Below, one piece after another: positions 24,551 to 33,479 of a DNA stretch of 64,000 nt. Every line of letters starts with the position of its first letter. The first letter of the stretch is position 1. This DNA comes from Thermincola carboxydiphila (GTDB lineage: Bacteria > Bacillota > Thermincolia > Thermincolales > UBA2595). The position numbers and the translations under genes were made by a program. The stretch spans positions 19,541 through 83,540 of the forward strand of contig JAENZX010000001.1 in the NCBI GenBank assembly GCA_016841045.1. Direction: 5' to 3'. Below the pieces are notes generated by a model. The model saw only the letters and a list, made by a program, of their open reading frames with translations. It did no database searches and was not told the origin of the DNA.

Positions 24551-25744
24551 TTATTTAAGAAACTTTTTGGCCACCAACTTTAGTCCGCCAATAGAATAGA
24601 GGTATTTCCACTGTATTGCCTCTTTTAAGAATCCTGCTGCCCTTCCCTTTGTCTTGTACTTCTTTCCTATTTTGCCAACTGCCACATTTCTTCCCAGAGA
24701 AATCACTCTGCCCAATTCCCTGGGGCGGAATATCTGTGGGCTTTCACTCCGTATTTCAGCCAAAATATTTAGGGCAGCAATATACCCACTCTGAATAGCT
24801 ATTTGAGCTGTTGGAGCCATAACTTCTCCAGTATCGGGATTGGTAATAAATGCATTGTCGCCAATGATGTAAACATTAGGATAGTCAACTGACTGAAGAA
24901 ACTGGTTTACCTTAGCCCGTCCGCGCACCATGGCACTAAAACCTGCCTGGGATACAATATTATTTGCCCTCATTCCTCCTGTCCAAATAAAAGTCCTCGA
25001 TTTTAGAACCTCGCCATTGGCGAGTCTTACCTCATCTGCGGTAACACTCTCAATTGCTATGTCAGTTATAATTCGCACACCCTTGTCCTGAAGGACGCGG
25101 TAAGCATTTTCCACTAAATGTCTGTCGAACCCGGTTAAAATAGACGAAGAGGCTTCTATACATGTGACCGAAACCATTTTTTTAGGAATATCATATTTTT
25201 GAACCAGCGAGGGTACCCAATCTGCAAGCTCGCCTGCCAGTTCTATGCCGGTGAAACCTGCCCCACCTACAACTATATTAAGAAATTCCCTGTGCAGTGG
25301 ATGGTTCTTATAAAATGCAAAATTATTTTCAATATGGGTTTTGATATGCTTGGCACTGTTAAGACTGCGTAATGTAAGGCTGTATTGTTCCAGGCCTGGA
25401 ATTTCAAAATACTCTGGTTCACTGCCAAGACCAACCACCAGGTAATCATAATCCAAATTACCATCTTCCAAAATAACACTATTATCCCTCGGAAAAATTT
25501 TCAGAATTTCATCTTTAATCAATTTAACCCTTCCACCATTAAAAATTTCATCAAGAGGGACTCTTATATCACGTTCGTCACTTAGACCAACAGCCGATTC
25601 ATGCAGTTGGGTAATGAACTGGTGATAGTTATGCTTGTTAACCAAAATTATTTCCACTTCACCCTTTTTAGCCTCGTGTTCAAGTGTCAAAGCACACCGA
25701 ACCCCTCCATATCCGGCTCCCAGTATAACTATCCGTTTGGCCAT
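24551..25744 (-). CDS. Type II NADH dehydrogenase (NDH-2)
   Basis: A 397-residue two-dinucleotide-fold flavoprotein. The FAD motif GAGYGGVRCALTLE lies at the N-terminus, followed by NYHQFITQLHE, an NDH-2 signature near the quinone site. IVVGGAGFTGIELAGEL binds NADH, and VYIIGDNAF is the second FAD contact. The C-terminus has an amphipathic hydrophobic helix (QWKYLYSIGGLKLVAKKF) for membrane attachment. It transfers electrons from NADH to quinone without pumping. AGGAGG precedes the ATG. Confidence 0.9.
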   Translation of the reverse strand: MAKRIVILGAGYGGVRCALTLEHEAKKGEVEIILVNKHNYHQFITQLHESAVGLSDERDIRVPLDEIFNGGRVKLIKDEILKIFPRDNSVILEDGNLDYDYLVVGLGSEPEYFEIPGLEQYSLTLRSLNSAKHIKTHIENNFAFYKNHPLHREFLNIVVGGAGFTGIELAGELADWVPSLVQKYDIPKKMVSVTCIEASSSILTGFDRHLVENAYRVLQDKGVRIITDIAIESVTADEVRLANGEVLKSRTFIWTGGMRANNIVSQAGFSAMVRGRAKVNQFLQSVDYPNVYIIGDNAFITNPDTGEVMAPTAQIAIQSGYIAALNILAEIRSESPQIFRPRELGRVISLGRNVAVGKIGKKYKTKGRAAGFLKEAIQWKYLYSIGGLKLVAKKFLK

Positions 25745-25841
25745 AACAATTTCCTCCTTGTATTAACCATACCTTTCTAAAAATATCATGTCCAAACCAG
25801 GGAAAAATTAATTAAACCTCTCATTAAATGAATATAAAATA

Positions 25842-25902
25842 GCCTCTCACTATGTACACTGGTCAGTAACATTAAAACGAACCAAGTCACAGCAGGAGAG
25901 GC
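25842..25902 (-). terminator. Possible terminator after the alcohol dehydrogenase gene
   Basis: GCCTCTC (25842-25848) can pair with GAGAGGC (25896-25902) across a long loop. On the minus strand it is followed by TATTTTATATT. The large loop makes the assignment weak. Confidence 0.35.
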
Positions 25903-25919
25903 ATATTTAGCGCAATCTT

Positions 25920-27080
25920 TTACAGTGCATTTTTGTAAATTTGAATCACATCGTCAAGAGTAGCCTTCCTCGGATTCGTCAAGTGGGTAGCATCCTTCAT
26001 TGCATTTTCAGCCATAGTTTTAAGGTCTGCTTCTTTGACACCCAGCTCAGTTAACCCTGACGGAATACCAATATCCGCTGACAACTGTCTGATAGACTCA
26101 ATAGCCACATCTGCGGCATCTCTAACAGACAGACCGTCGACATTTTCTCCAAGTGCTTCCGCGATATCAGCAAAACGCTCCGGGCAGGCAATTAGGTTAA
26201 AACTCTCGACATGTGGCAGTAAAATAGCGTTGCACACTCCATGTGGCAGGTTATAAAAACCGCCTAACTGGTGTGCCATTGCATGTACATAACCTAAACT
26301 TGCATTATTAAATGCCATTCCAGCCAAAAACTCAGCATAAGCCATTTTATCCCTGGCCTCGAAGTTATCTCCGTTGGCAACTGCATGACGAAGATTTTTG
26401 GAAATTAAATCTATGGCCATTAAGGCAGACGCATCGGTGATAGGTGTAGCCAAGGTAGATACATAGGCTTCAACGGCATGAGTGAGCGCATCCATCCCTG
26501 TAGCAGCTGTTAATGAAGGAGGCATTCCCATCATTAGCAGCGGGTCATTAATTGCTACGTTCGGAGTGCATCTCCAATCAACTATGGCCATCTTTACGTG
26601 AGTATCAGTATTTGTAATGATACAGAACCTGGTCATTTCGCTGGCTGTACCTGCTGTTGTATTTACAGCAATTAACGGTGTCATAGGTCTGCTTGATTTA
26701 TCAATACCTTCATAATCACGGATGTTCCCGCCGTTTCCGGCCACAATTCCTATGCCTTTGGCACAGTCATGGGCACTTCCGCCACCGAGTGATACTAATA
26801 CATCACAATTATTATCCTGCATGAATTTTACTCCATCATGTACGTTTTTATCCGTTGGGTTCGGTTCTGCTCCCGGATAAACCGCCACGTCCACTCCGGC
26901 TTCTTTGATATACCCCGCAATTTGGTCAGCCATTCCGCTCTTATAAAGGTAATCATCAGTAACTATTAATGCCTTTTTACCAAATGTCTTGACCTGATTC
27001 CCCAGTGATTTTGCACTGCCGGGCCCCATCAAGTTAACTGTAGGCATAAAAAATCCATAAGTCATTTCACCTAGTGCCAT
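25920..27080 (-). CDS. Iron-containing (type III) alcohol dehydrogenase
   Basis: A 386-residue Fe-ADH. The nucleotide-binding GGGSAHDCAKG and the metal-binding region GMDALTHAVEAY, then HAMAHQLGGFYNLPHG, supply the expected Asp and three His ligands. It interconverts primary alcohols and aldehydes with NAD(H). AGGAGG lies upstream of the ATG. It is the third gene of a probable operon behind the aldehyde:ferredoxin oxidoreductase and MoaD genes; together they could convert acid to aldehyde to alcohol, or the reverse, balancing ferredoxin and NADH pools. The gap to moaD is 65 bp. Confidence 0.94.
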   Translation of the reverse strand: MALGEMTYGFFMPTVNLMGPGSAKSLGNQVKTFGKKALIVTDDYLYKSGMADQIAGYIKEAGVDVAVYPGAEPNPTDKNVHDGVKFMQDNNCDVLVSLGGGSAHDCAKGIGIVAGNGGNIRDYEGIDKSSRPMTPLIAVNTTAGTASEMTRFCIITNTDTHVKMAIVDWRCTPNVAINDPLLMMGMPPSLTAATGMDALTHAVEAYVSTLATPITDASALMAIDLISKNLRHAVANGDNFEARDKMAYAEFLAGMAFNNASLGYVHAMAHQLGGFYNLPHGVCNAILLPHVESFNLIACPERFADIAEALGENVDGLSVRDAADVAIESIRQLSADIGIPSGLTELGVKEADLKTMAENAMKDATHLTNPRKATLDDVIQIYKNAL

Positions 27081-27145
27081 TTTTGCATCCTCCTATAATT
27101 TGTAGTCATTAATTGTCAGTTTCCTCTGTGACATTGATATATTCC

Positions 27146-27391
27146 TTATCCACCTCCAACCGGCGGAAAAATGCCGACTCTGTCTCCATGTGAGAGAGCA
27201 TGGTCATCTTTTTGAGCTATTCCGTTAACCAAGTTTATCAAAGGGTATTTGGATTCCAGGTTCATCAAGTTATGCAACCCTGAGATGGTAGTACCCGCAG
27301 GGACCTCCAGGTCGAACTCGTTCTTGCCAAAGCATGGCAGTTCAGGGTTGTTGCATTTTAGGCCGGCAAACAGTCTAACATCAAGTTTCAC
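27146..27391 (-). CDS. MoaD/ThiS-family sulfur carrier
   Basis: An 81-residue ubiquitin-like protein ending PPVGGG; the C-terminal Gly-Gly is the site of thiocarboxylate formation. The beta-grasp pattern is visible (KLDVRLFAGL, VPAGTTISGL, LINLVNGI, DRVGIFPP). MoaD provides sulfur for the pterin dithiolene of Mo/W enzymes. Here it sits 14 bp downstream of the AOR gene, so it probably serves W-pterin for that enzyme. The GTG start has AAGGAGG at 7 nt. Confidence 0.9.
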   Translation of the reverse strand: MKLDVRLFAGLKCNNPELPCFGKNEFDLEVPAGTTISGLHNLMNLESKYPLINLVNGIAQKDDHALSHGDRVGIFPPVGGG

Positions 27392-27405
27392 CTGCCAACC
27401 TCCTT

Positions 27406-29205
27406 TTACACATATTGCATTTCATTTGTATTTACTTTTTGCATCTCTTTATTGTCTACTTTGCCATAGTCATTTTTCTCCTCTACGAAGTTAAATACTT
27501 CATCCAGTTCTTCCCCTGAAAAATCCCAGGTAGTATTATGGGGCGGCACAGGTTCTTCAAAAAATTCCGGCAGCCTGTCATCTGCTTTTGTAAAACCGGC
27601 AGCCTCATTAAATTTACGCTCAGTAGTCAGGACGAATTTACCCAGTTCCGTGATGTCATCTTTAACTGCATCAGGACCGTTTTTGGCGTCAATCATATCA
27701 ATCATAGCCTGGTAAACCTCCGGCTTGTCCAATACACCAAAAGCCACAAAAAGGCAGAATCCTAAACTGTCTATAGCTGCTGTTGCAACCTGCAGGTTTC
27801 TTGAGAGCTCAACGTTTCCTTCTTTGGCTAAAGGACTAACGTCGCCACCTACTTTCAAAATATTGGTAGCCACAGAGTAACCTGCAGTATGATCGGCTCC
27901 CATTGGAGTAGTAGCATAAGTCACTCCGACCCCTTTAACAGCCCTTGGATCGTATGCCGGAATGGCCTGGTTTTTCACCACTGCCACTCTAGTCACCCCT
28001 AGGGCTTTACCTGCAAAAGCAGCGCCATTGCCGATTATACGGCCCAGGTAACTCCCTTTGCTAATTTCTCTGATTAAATTCAGCATCCCCTCTCCGTCAC
28101 CGAAGGGGATGACTCCGCCTTCCATAGCCGTTGAAATTGCTACTGCAGTTTCGATGGTATCAATTCCGATATCATCACATATCCGGTCTGCCTGAGCAAT
28201 TATATCAAGGTCATCCACCATACATACGGCACCAAAACCCCAAATTGTCTCATATTCAAAGCCAGCAGTAAGAAAATTGCCTTCCTTATCGTTATAAACC
28301 TGCGAACAGCTGATTACACAACCTGCATGACAATTGTGAGTTGGTTTGCCTTTTCTATCTAAAATTGTTTCATACATTGTTTCGCCACTGATTTTATTTG
28401 CCCCGGCAAATCTGCCCATGCGGAAATTGTGAGTAGGTAATCCCCCTGCTTCATTAAGTATATTTACCAACACATTCGAACCGTAAGTGGGTAGACCTTG
28501 ACCAGTCACTGGATGCTCTCTTAAGCCCTGGGCAAAAACACGACCGGCATTTTTAAACTTCTCCTGGTCAGCTACAGGCACACCGGGGCCGTTTGTTTCA
28601 TCAACAGTGATGTACTTTATCCTTTTAGAACTCATTACTGCTCCCAGGCCACCTCGTCCGGCACTTCGGATATACCCGTGAGGGTCTTTAACAGAAATGT
28701 TGGCGGCAGACATTTTATATTCACCGGCCTGTCCAATGGTAATAACCCCAATTTTGCTGCCGTACTTTTGGGACAACCTGTCAATAACTTCGTAGTTTCC
28801 TTTACCAATCAGTTCAGTCTCTTCCTGAATCTTTACTCCATTCACATCCACATGCAAATTATAAAATTTATCACCCTCTGGCATCCCTTCTATAATTAAA
28901 GCCTTAATACCAAGCCTGCCAAGTTGTTGTGCGGCCATGCCACCGGAGTTACTTTCCTTAATTCCCCCTGTCAAAGGACTTTTAGACCCCACAGACATTC
29001 GGCCGGAGCTGGGGGCCGTAGTTCCTGACAAGAGCCCCGGGGCAAATACCAATTTGTTCTTTTTCCCTAACGGGTGACAGTTTGGGTCAACCTCCTCCGC
29101 CACAATAGCCGAGGTCAAAGCCCTGCCTCCCAACCGCCGCCACTTTTCCGGAACATCTTCACTTTTGACTGTCAGATCACTCATATTAACACGATAAATT
29201 TTCAC
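27406..29205 (-). CDS. aor: Aldehyde:ferredoxin oxidoreductase (tungsten-type)
   Basis: A 599-residue AOR, normal family length. The N-terminal domain has GGRALTSAIVAEEV, and GRMSVGSKSPLTGG is a pterin-binding segment. The cluster ligands appear as CHAGCVISC near residue 300 and a later Cys in LGFCLF; DPRAVKGVGVTYAT is the other pterin segment. It oxidises aldehydes to acids with ferredoxin, or reduces acids when ferredoxin is strongly reduced. The GTG start follows AGGAGG at 7 nt. moaD and an Fe-ADH gene follow on the same strand. A palindromic element lies about 260 bp upstream. Confidence 0.95.
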   Translation of the reverse strand: MKIYRVNMSDLTVKSEDVPEKWRRLGGRALTSAIVAEEVDPNCHPLGKKNKLVFAPGLLSGTTAPSSGRMSVGSKSPLTGGIKESNSGGMAAQQLGRLGIKALIIEGMPEGDKFYNLHVDVNGVKIQEETELIGKGNYEVIDRLSQKYGSKIGVITIGQAGEYKMSAANISVKDPHGYIRSAGRGGLGAVMSSKRIKYITVDETNGPGVPVADQEKFKNAGRVFAQGLREHPVTGQGLPTYGSNVLVNILNEAGGLPTHNFRMGRFAGANKISGETMYETILDRKGKPTHNCHAGCVISCSQVYNDKEGNFLTAGFEYETIWGFGAVCMVDDLDIIAQADRICDDIGIDTIETAVAISTAMEGGVIPFGDGEGMLNLIREISKGSYLGRIIGNGAAFAGKALGVTRVAVVKNQAIPAYDPRAVKGVGVTYATTPMGADHTAGYSVATNILKVGGDVSPLAKEGNVELSRNLQVATAAIDSLGFCLFVAFGVLDKPEVYQAMIDMIDAKNGPDAVKDDITELGKFVLTTERKFNEAAGFTKADDRLPEFFEEPVPPHNTTWDFSGEELDEVFNFVEEKNDYGKVDNKEMQKVNTNEMQYV

Positions 29206-29467
29206 TATGAGGCCTCCTTTTTACTGTGTCTACTGGAATAACTTCCGTTTGCGCGTAACATTTTTCACTGCGTCAAACCTTGATTGACCTTTAAAATTAT
29301 CATTTCCAACCCGAAGAAATTTAGTAATTTTCGTAACCTAAAGCCCTGCAAGAAAACTAATGTTAGCACCACAAAGAAGCCTTCCACTTTTTCAGAAAGA
29401 TAAAGAACAACTGCCCCTTCTCGTTTTTCATAAAGTTTCAACCCCAGCGTCTTTTATGCTATAGACT

Positions 29468-29678
29468 AAGAGTTTAGCCGTTTGCGGAGGTTTTCATTGT
29501 GCCACTATCGTCTTTCAACTTACCTCCTAAAATTTCAAATCCGCAGGGCGAAGGCAGGACGCCGAGCCCGCCAGCGCCACGGACGGCGCTTGGGTGGGGT
29601 ACCCAAGGATTTGAAATTTTAGGAGGTTTAGTTGACCAGATAAGGACACCTGAAAACCGGAGTAAACGGCTAAACTCT
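29468..29678. repeat. 211-bp nested palindromic element, copy 2 (inverted)
   Basis: Same family as 6987-7200 but in the opposite orientation. The ends AAGAGTTTAGCCGTTTGC and GTAAACGGCTAAACTCT pair. The inner arm here is ACCTCCTAAAATTTCAAATCC with its exact complement, quite unlike the arm of copy 1, yet perfectly paired. The conserved internal loop reads AACTTT..TATCGTCTTTCAACT against TAGTTGACCAGAT. Head hairpins pair AGCGCC with GGCGCT and GGC with GCC. It lies between the divergent AOR and O-antigen-ligase operons. The rest of 29206-29805 shows only a promoter. Confidence 0.85.
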
Positions 29679-29735
29679 CAGCCCTAGTAAAAACACCTTC
29701 TAATGCAGCTATGAAAAATAGAACGCCCTCATCAA

Positions 29736-29765
29736 TTGTTTGCCCGCTCCAATTTGTGATATAAT
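29736..29765 (+). promoter_or_regulatory. Sigma-A-like promoter of the O-antigen-ligase operon
   Basis: TTGTTT (29736-29741) and a perfect TATAAT (29760-29765) are separated by 18 bp, 41 bp before the ATG at 29806. Confidence 0.55.
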
Positions 29766-29805
29766 ACTTTGTAATGGTTTAACAGCATGATTTGGGAGGC
29801 AAATA

Positions 29806-31056
29806 ATGTTCTGGTCTAAATCTTCTACATTTTTTGAAAAACTTAATTACCTGGTCCTTCTCGCCTTTGTATCTTTTCCTTTACTTGATTACATACTGCG
29901 CAATGTACTGTCAATACCGGTTTTGTCTTCTCTCTGGGACGAACTCCTTCTCCTTGGGGGACTGACTCTGGTAGCTCTCCGGTTGTTGTTCGGCAGTTCA
30001 GGAAAAAATACACAGTTATCAAAAACAATTTTTTATGTAATGTTAGCCGGTCTTGCATACCTGGCGCTTAATTTAACCACCCTCTCGTACAGCATCGAAG
30101 GGTGGAGGGCCGTATTTCAATATATGTTCGTATTCTTTATCGGCTTCTACCTCAGCGGCCGCCCGGAAAATACAAAGTCACTTTTATCTGCTCTTGTTGT
30201 AATAGGAACTGTGATAGCTCTGTATGGGATTTATCAGTGGCTGGTCAAAGTACCAATGCCCGGTGAATGGGTTGACGCTGCAGAATCAGTCAAAACGAGG
30301 GCTTTCTCTATAGTAGGGAGTCCTAATGCTCTTGGAAGCCACATGGCGCTAACCTCGGCAGTAGCCTTAGGGCTGGTATTGGAAGAAAAGACCTGGTTAA
30401 AAAGGCTTTTATGGTTAGCAGCTTTCACCATACTAACGCTTTGCCTGGTTCTTACCTTCTCACGCGGAGCCTGGCTGGCCTTTGCCGGAGCCCTTGGAAT
30501 AATAGGTATCATATATGACCGCAGAATCCTTTTTGCCGGGATAGCTGTAGCATTGGTTGCAGTACTTTTTGTACCTGCTGTAAGCCATCGGCTGATATAT
30601 CTTTTTTCTGAGGAATACATGATAAACAGCGCTTCCAGCGGTAGAATAAGTAGGTGGTTTCAAGCCTATGACCAAATGCGGAATAATCCTCTTTTTGGAG
30701 CCGGACTTGGCCATTTTGGCGGCGCAGTAGCAAAGAGACATTATAATACAATATATGTAGACAACTATTACATGAAAACACTGGCGGAAATGGGCCTCCT
30801 GGGTTTAAGCCTCTTCCTTTGGCTTATTGGCAGTACTCTTCGCCAGGGATATAATTCGATGAAACAACTGATCTCCCCAAGGATGAAATTTATGTCCATG
30901 GGCATGTTTACCGCAATTCTTGTAATCGTACTGCATAATGGAGTTGAAAATGTTTTTGAAATCCCTTATCTAAACAGCTACTTCTGGCTGCTAACGGGCC
31001 TTTTGCTGGCCTTGCCTTTTAACACCACTCAGGAAGGAGGCCCCGAAGGTCAATGA
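29806..31056 (+). CDS. O-antigen ligase / Wzy-type polymerase-like membrane protein
   Basis: A 416-residue integral membrane protein with about ten hydrophobic helices and a larger outer loop, the topology of the Wzy_C / O-antigen ligase family. The family signature RGAWLAF is present, and a GAGLGHFGGA...H segment lies in the long loop, matching the conserved region with the catalytic His. In a Gram-positive it would polymerise or attach a surface polysaccharide. Start ATG after GGGAGG. It overlaps the next gene by 4 bp (ATGA), so the two are translationally coupled. Confidence 0.87.
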   Translation: MFWSKSSTFFEKLNYLVLLAFVSFPLLDYILRNVLSIPVLSSLWDELLLLGGLTLVALRLLFGSSGKNTQLSKTIFYVMLAGLAYLALNLTTLSYSIEGWRAVFQYMFVFFIGFYLSGRPENTKSLLSALVVIGTVIALYGIYQWLVKVPMPGEWVDAAESVKTRAFSIVGSPNALGSHMALTSAVALGLVLEEKTWLKRLLWLAAFTILTLCLVLTFSRGAWLAFAGALGIIGIIYDRRILFAGIAVALVAVLFVPAVSHRLIYLFSEEYMINSASSGRISRWFQAYDQMRNNPLFGAGLGHFGGAVAKRHYNTIYVDNYYMKTLAEMGLLGLSLFLWLIGSTLRQGYNSMKQLISPRMKFMSMGMFTAILVIVLHNGVENVFEIPYLNSYFWLLTGLLLALPFNTTQEGGPEGQ

Positions 31057-32636
31057 CAGCAAGATTGTTGAAATTTATCTGGGGAATTACCAGTACTGCC
31101 CTGATGGCACTATATGTTTTTGTACTTTATGAGCTGGCCGTGATTCCTGCAATTCTGGATTGGTCGGTGTATGGAGTCCTGCTGGTCTTTTGTCTCGTAG
31201 GATTACTTGTACTGTCGATTCCAGCGGCAAAGCGGGTCCCTAATTTGGTCTTAGCCATTGCTTTTCTGCTGTCAGTCAGGTCCCTTGATGACATCAGCAG
31301 TTATACGACTGTTTGGAAAATCCTTTTCGGTTTATTTATTTTTTTCCTTCTTCTCATAGTGGGTAAAATTCTAGGTCGTTTTTCTGTTCGCAGTTACTTG
31401 GTGACCTTTCTTGTGGCAGTTGTCCTTACTTCTTCCATTGACCTCTCACAGGCACGACTTTGGACGGAGTTCTTTGTAAAGTGGGAGAGCCCCGCCCTTT
31501 ATAAACGCTACGCTACAGTTGATTACTTCCCGGTAATACTGGCGGATGTTGACGGGGACGGCGCCCAAGAAATTATTACCCAGCAAAACCTCGAAGAAGC
31601 TGAAAGGGAAAAACTGCTGGTTGTGGAAAGAGGCGTAAAATACGAGATTCTGACTAATGAAGAAAGCCTCTTTGCAGTATACAAATGGGATGGTGAAGTC
31701 TTTAAAGAACTAACTCCTGAGCAATATGACATCAGCAAACTCAAAGCAAATCTTCCTGTTGATTATCTTGGCTTTCCATTTTATGAGACCAAAAACCGGA
31801 TTGACCAATCCGGAGCTGTTAAACAGATCATGCGTCCATCAGCAGGAAAAACTGAACTTGTGGAATCATCCGTTAATTTCGTCGCTTTCCCATTCCAGAT
31901 TCTTAAAATAAGCGAAACGGCTCTTGAATCAAGGTTGGAAAACCAGGAGGAGCTAGGACAGGCTGCACCTACATCGTCAGTGGGACAAGGAAACCTTATA
32001 CCAGGCCCTTCCTTGGAAACTGTTGCAATTGACCATATTCTAACAGTCAGTAAGGCAAATGATAAAAAACCTATTGGCATTATTGACGAAACTATGATAT
32101 CTGATATTGGTACAAGTGAAATTATTATTGGTGACGTTGATAATGATAAAACAGATGAGATTCTTTTAACATCAGAAACTTCACGCATACTAAAACTTAA
32201 TTCTGACGGAAAGTGGCAGATTCTTTGGACAAGTATTGATAAACTGGATGAAAAAGCCCGGTTCCAGAAATTCAGGTTTGAAGATTTTGCCCCCCTTGGA
32301 CAAAGCAAATCACCACAGATTATTGCTTTATCCAAAAGTTATGTTAGAAATAACCCTACCCGTTATATGACCGGTTATGTATACAAGGATGGAGCGCTCC
32401 ACCAGCAGTGGCGGGTTTTCTCAGGACTTATTAATCTTAGAGCCGGTGACATAGACGGTGACGGGGAAAATGAACTTATTGGCTATATGTATCGTGCTCA
32501 TAGGCTGTTCGTGCTGGAAAAGCATAATGTACCTGTGGTAACCGGCATCTATGTGGTTACCGGACTTCTGATTTTATGGGGGCTGGTACGCCAGTGGCGA
32601 GGTAAAAAATATGCCGGGGGTGAACAAAATGCCTAA
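31053..32636 (+). CDS. Membrane protein with FG-GAP/VCBS-like repeats
   Basis: A 527-residue protein. The N-terminus has four to five transmembrane helices (about 1-135) and the C-terminus ends with one more helix. Between them lies an outside domain with three Asp-rich repeats of FG-GAP type: ADVDGDGAQEI, GDVDNDKTDEI and GDIDGDGENEL. These are calcium-binding loops of beta-propeller blades. It is coupled to the upstream ligase-like gene (ATGA overlap) and overlaps the downstream lipoprotein gene by 8 bp. No enzyme motif is seen. The arrangement suggests a surface complex that assembles or recognises a polysaccharide; this is inference. Confidence 0.75.
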   Translation: MTARLLKFIWGITSTALMALYVFVLYELAVIPAILDWSVYGVLLVFCLVGLLVLSIPAAKRVPNLVLAIAFLLSVRSLDDISSYTTVWKILFGLFIFFLLLIVGKILGRFSVRSYLVTFLVAVVLTSSIDLSQARLWTEFFVKWESPALYKRYATVDYFPVILADVDGDGAQEIITQQNLEEAEREKLLVVERGVKYEILTNEESLFAVYKWDGEVFKELTPEQYDISKLKANLPVDYLGFPFYETKNRIDQSGAVKQIMRPSAGKTELVESSVNFVAFPFQILKISETALESRLENQEELGQAAPTSSVGQGNLIPGPSLETVAIDHILTVSKANDKKPIGIIDETMISDIGTSEIIIGDVDNDKTDEILLTSETSRILKLNSDGKWQILWTSIDKLDEKARFQKFRFEDFAPLGQSKSPQIIALSKSYVRNNPTRYMTGYVYKDGALHQQWRVFSGLINLRAGDIDGDGENELIGYMYRAHRLFVLEKHNVPVVTGIYVVTGLLILWGLVRQWRGKKYAGGEQNA

Positions 32637-33423
32637 TTTACGCAAATACCCTTTATTGCTGTATTTTTTGTTCACTATCATGGGGGCGATAATATTCTCC
32701 GGATGCAGTCTGAAATCCGGCCCCAAATCTTTTGACATCCCGGGAAAATCATATATTAGGGAGGCTCCCGAAGCTTCCGATGTACTGGCCGAAGCCTTCG
32801 AAAAAACTACTCGGGAAAGTAAAAAGTTCTATTTTTCAGGTTGGGCAGGAACCAAAATCCAGAAGCGGTCAAACGGTTACTATGTAATCGGTTCTATGGA
32901 TAAAGAAAAAGGTTACTCTATTGATGCAACTATTTTTGGACAGCCTTTCCGTTTTTACAGGTGGGGTAATGATGTATATGTTTCTGAAGGTGAGAAATGG
33001 CGTAAAGCCTCACCTAGTGAAATCCCCCTTGAGCCTTTTACTGACTTTGCTAAGCTCAAGTTCCTGACTGGAAAAGCTGTCAGAGACCATGATGATACAT
33101 TGTACGGCCAAAAGTGCTCCAAGTATGTGATTACCCTTAACGCGGATGAAGCCATCAAAGCGGCCAGGGCAATGGGTGTCGAACTTTCCCAGGATGATGA
33201 GGCCTTAAGCACACCTTACTTAAAGCAGCTTAGAATGAAACTGTTTATTTGGGTAGGGCAAAATGATAACCTAATTTACAAATATATGACCCAGACCAAC
33301 ATGCCCGTACCCAGTGCAGGCTCAATCTTTCAGGAAGTTTCTTTTAAGTTCTGGAAATACAATCACCCTGGGCTCAATTTGCCAGGTCCAGAAAAACTTC
33401 AACCGTATCTGATTAAAGAATAA
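32629..33423 (+). CDS. Hypothetical lipoprotein of the polysaccharide operon
   Basis: A 264-residue lipoprotein with hydrophobic signal and lipobox IFSGC. The start is ATG at 32629 with GGGGGTG 6 nt upstream, overlapping the previous gene by 8 bp; an earlier in-frame ATG lies inside the Shine-Dalgarno region. The mature part is beta-rich, resembling LolA/LppX-like lipid-carrier lipoproteins (KKFYFSGWAGTKIQ, YGQKCSKYVITLNADE, LRMKLFIWVGQNDNLIYK). That similarity is structural impression only. It ends at a strong terminator. Confidence 0.78.
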   Translation: MPNLRKYPLLLYFLFTIMGAIIFSGCSLKSGPKSFDIPGKSYIREAPEASDVLAEAFEKTTRESKKFYFSGWAGTKIQKRSNGYYVIGSMDKEKGYSIDATIFGQPFRFYRWGNDVYVSEGEKWRKASPSEIPLEPFTDFAKLKFLTGKAVRDHDDTLYGQKCSKYVITLNADEAIKAARAMGVELSQDDEALSTPYLKQLRMKLFIWVGQNDNLIYKYMTQTNMPVPSAGSIFQEVSFKFWKYNHPGLNLPGPEKLQPYLIKE

Positions 33424-33475
33424 AAAAAGCGGTCTTGCTCACCTCAAATATCAGAGTTCGAGCAGACCGCTTTTT
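33424..33475. terminator. Bidirectional terminator
   Basis: AAAAAGCGGTCT and AGACCGCTTTTT, with inner GCTC/GAGC, form a long stem. A tracts and T tracts flank it on both sides, so it can end both the rightward operon and the convergent deacetylase gene. Confidence 0.88.
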
Positions 33476-33479
33476 ATCT

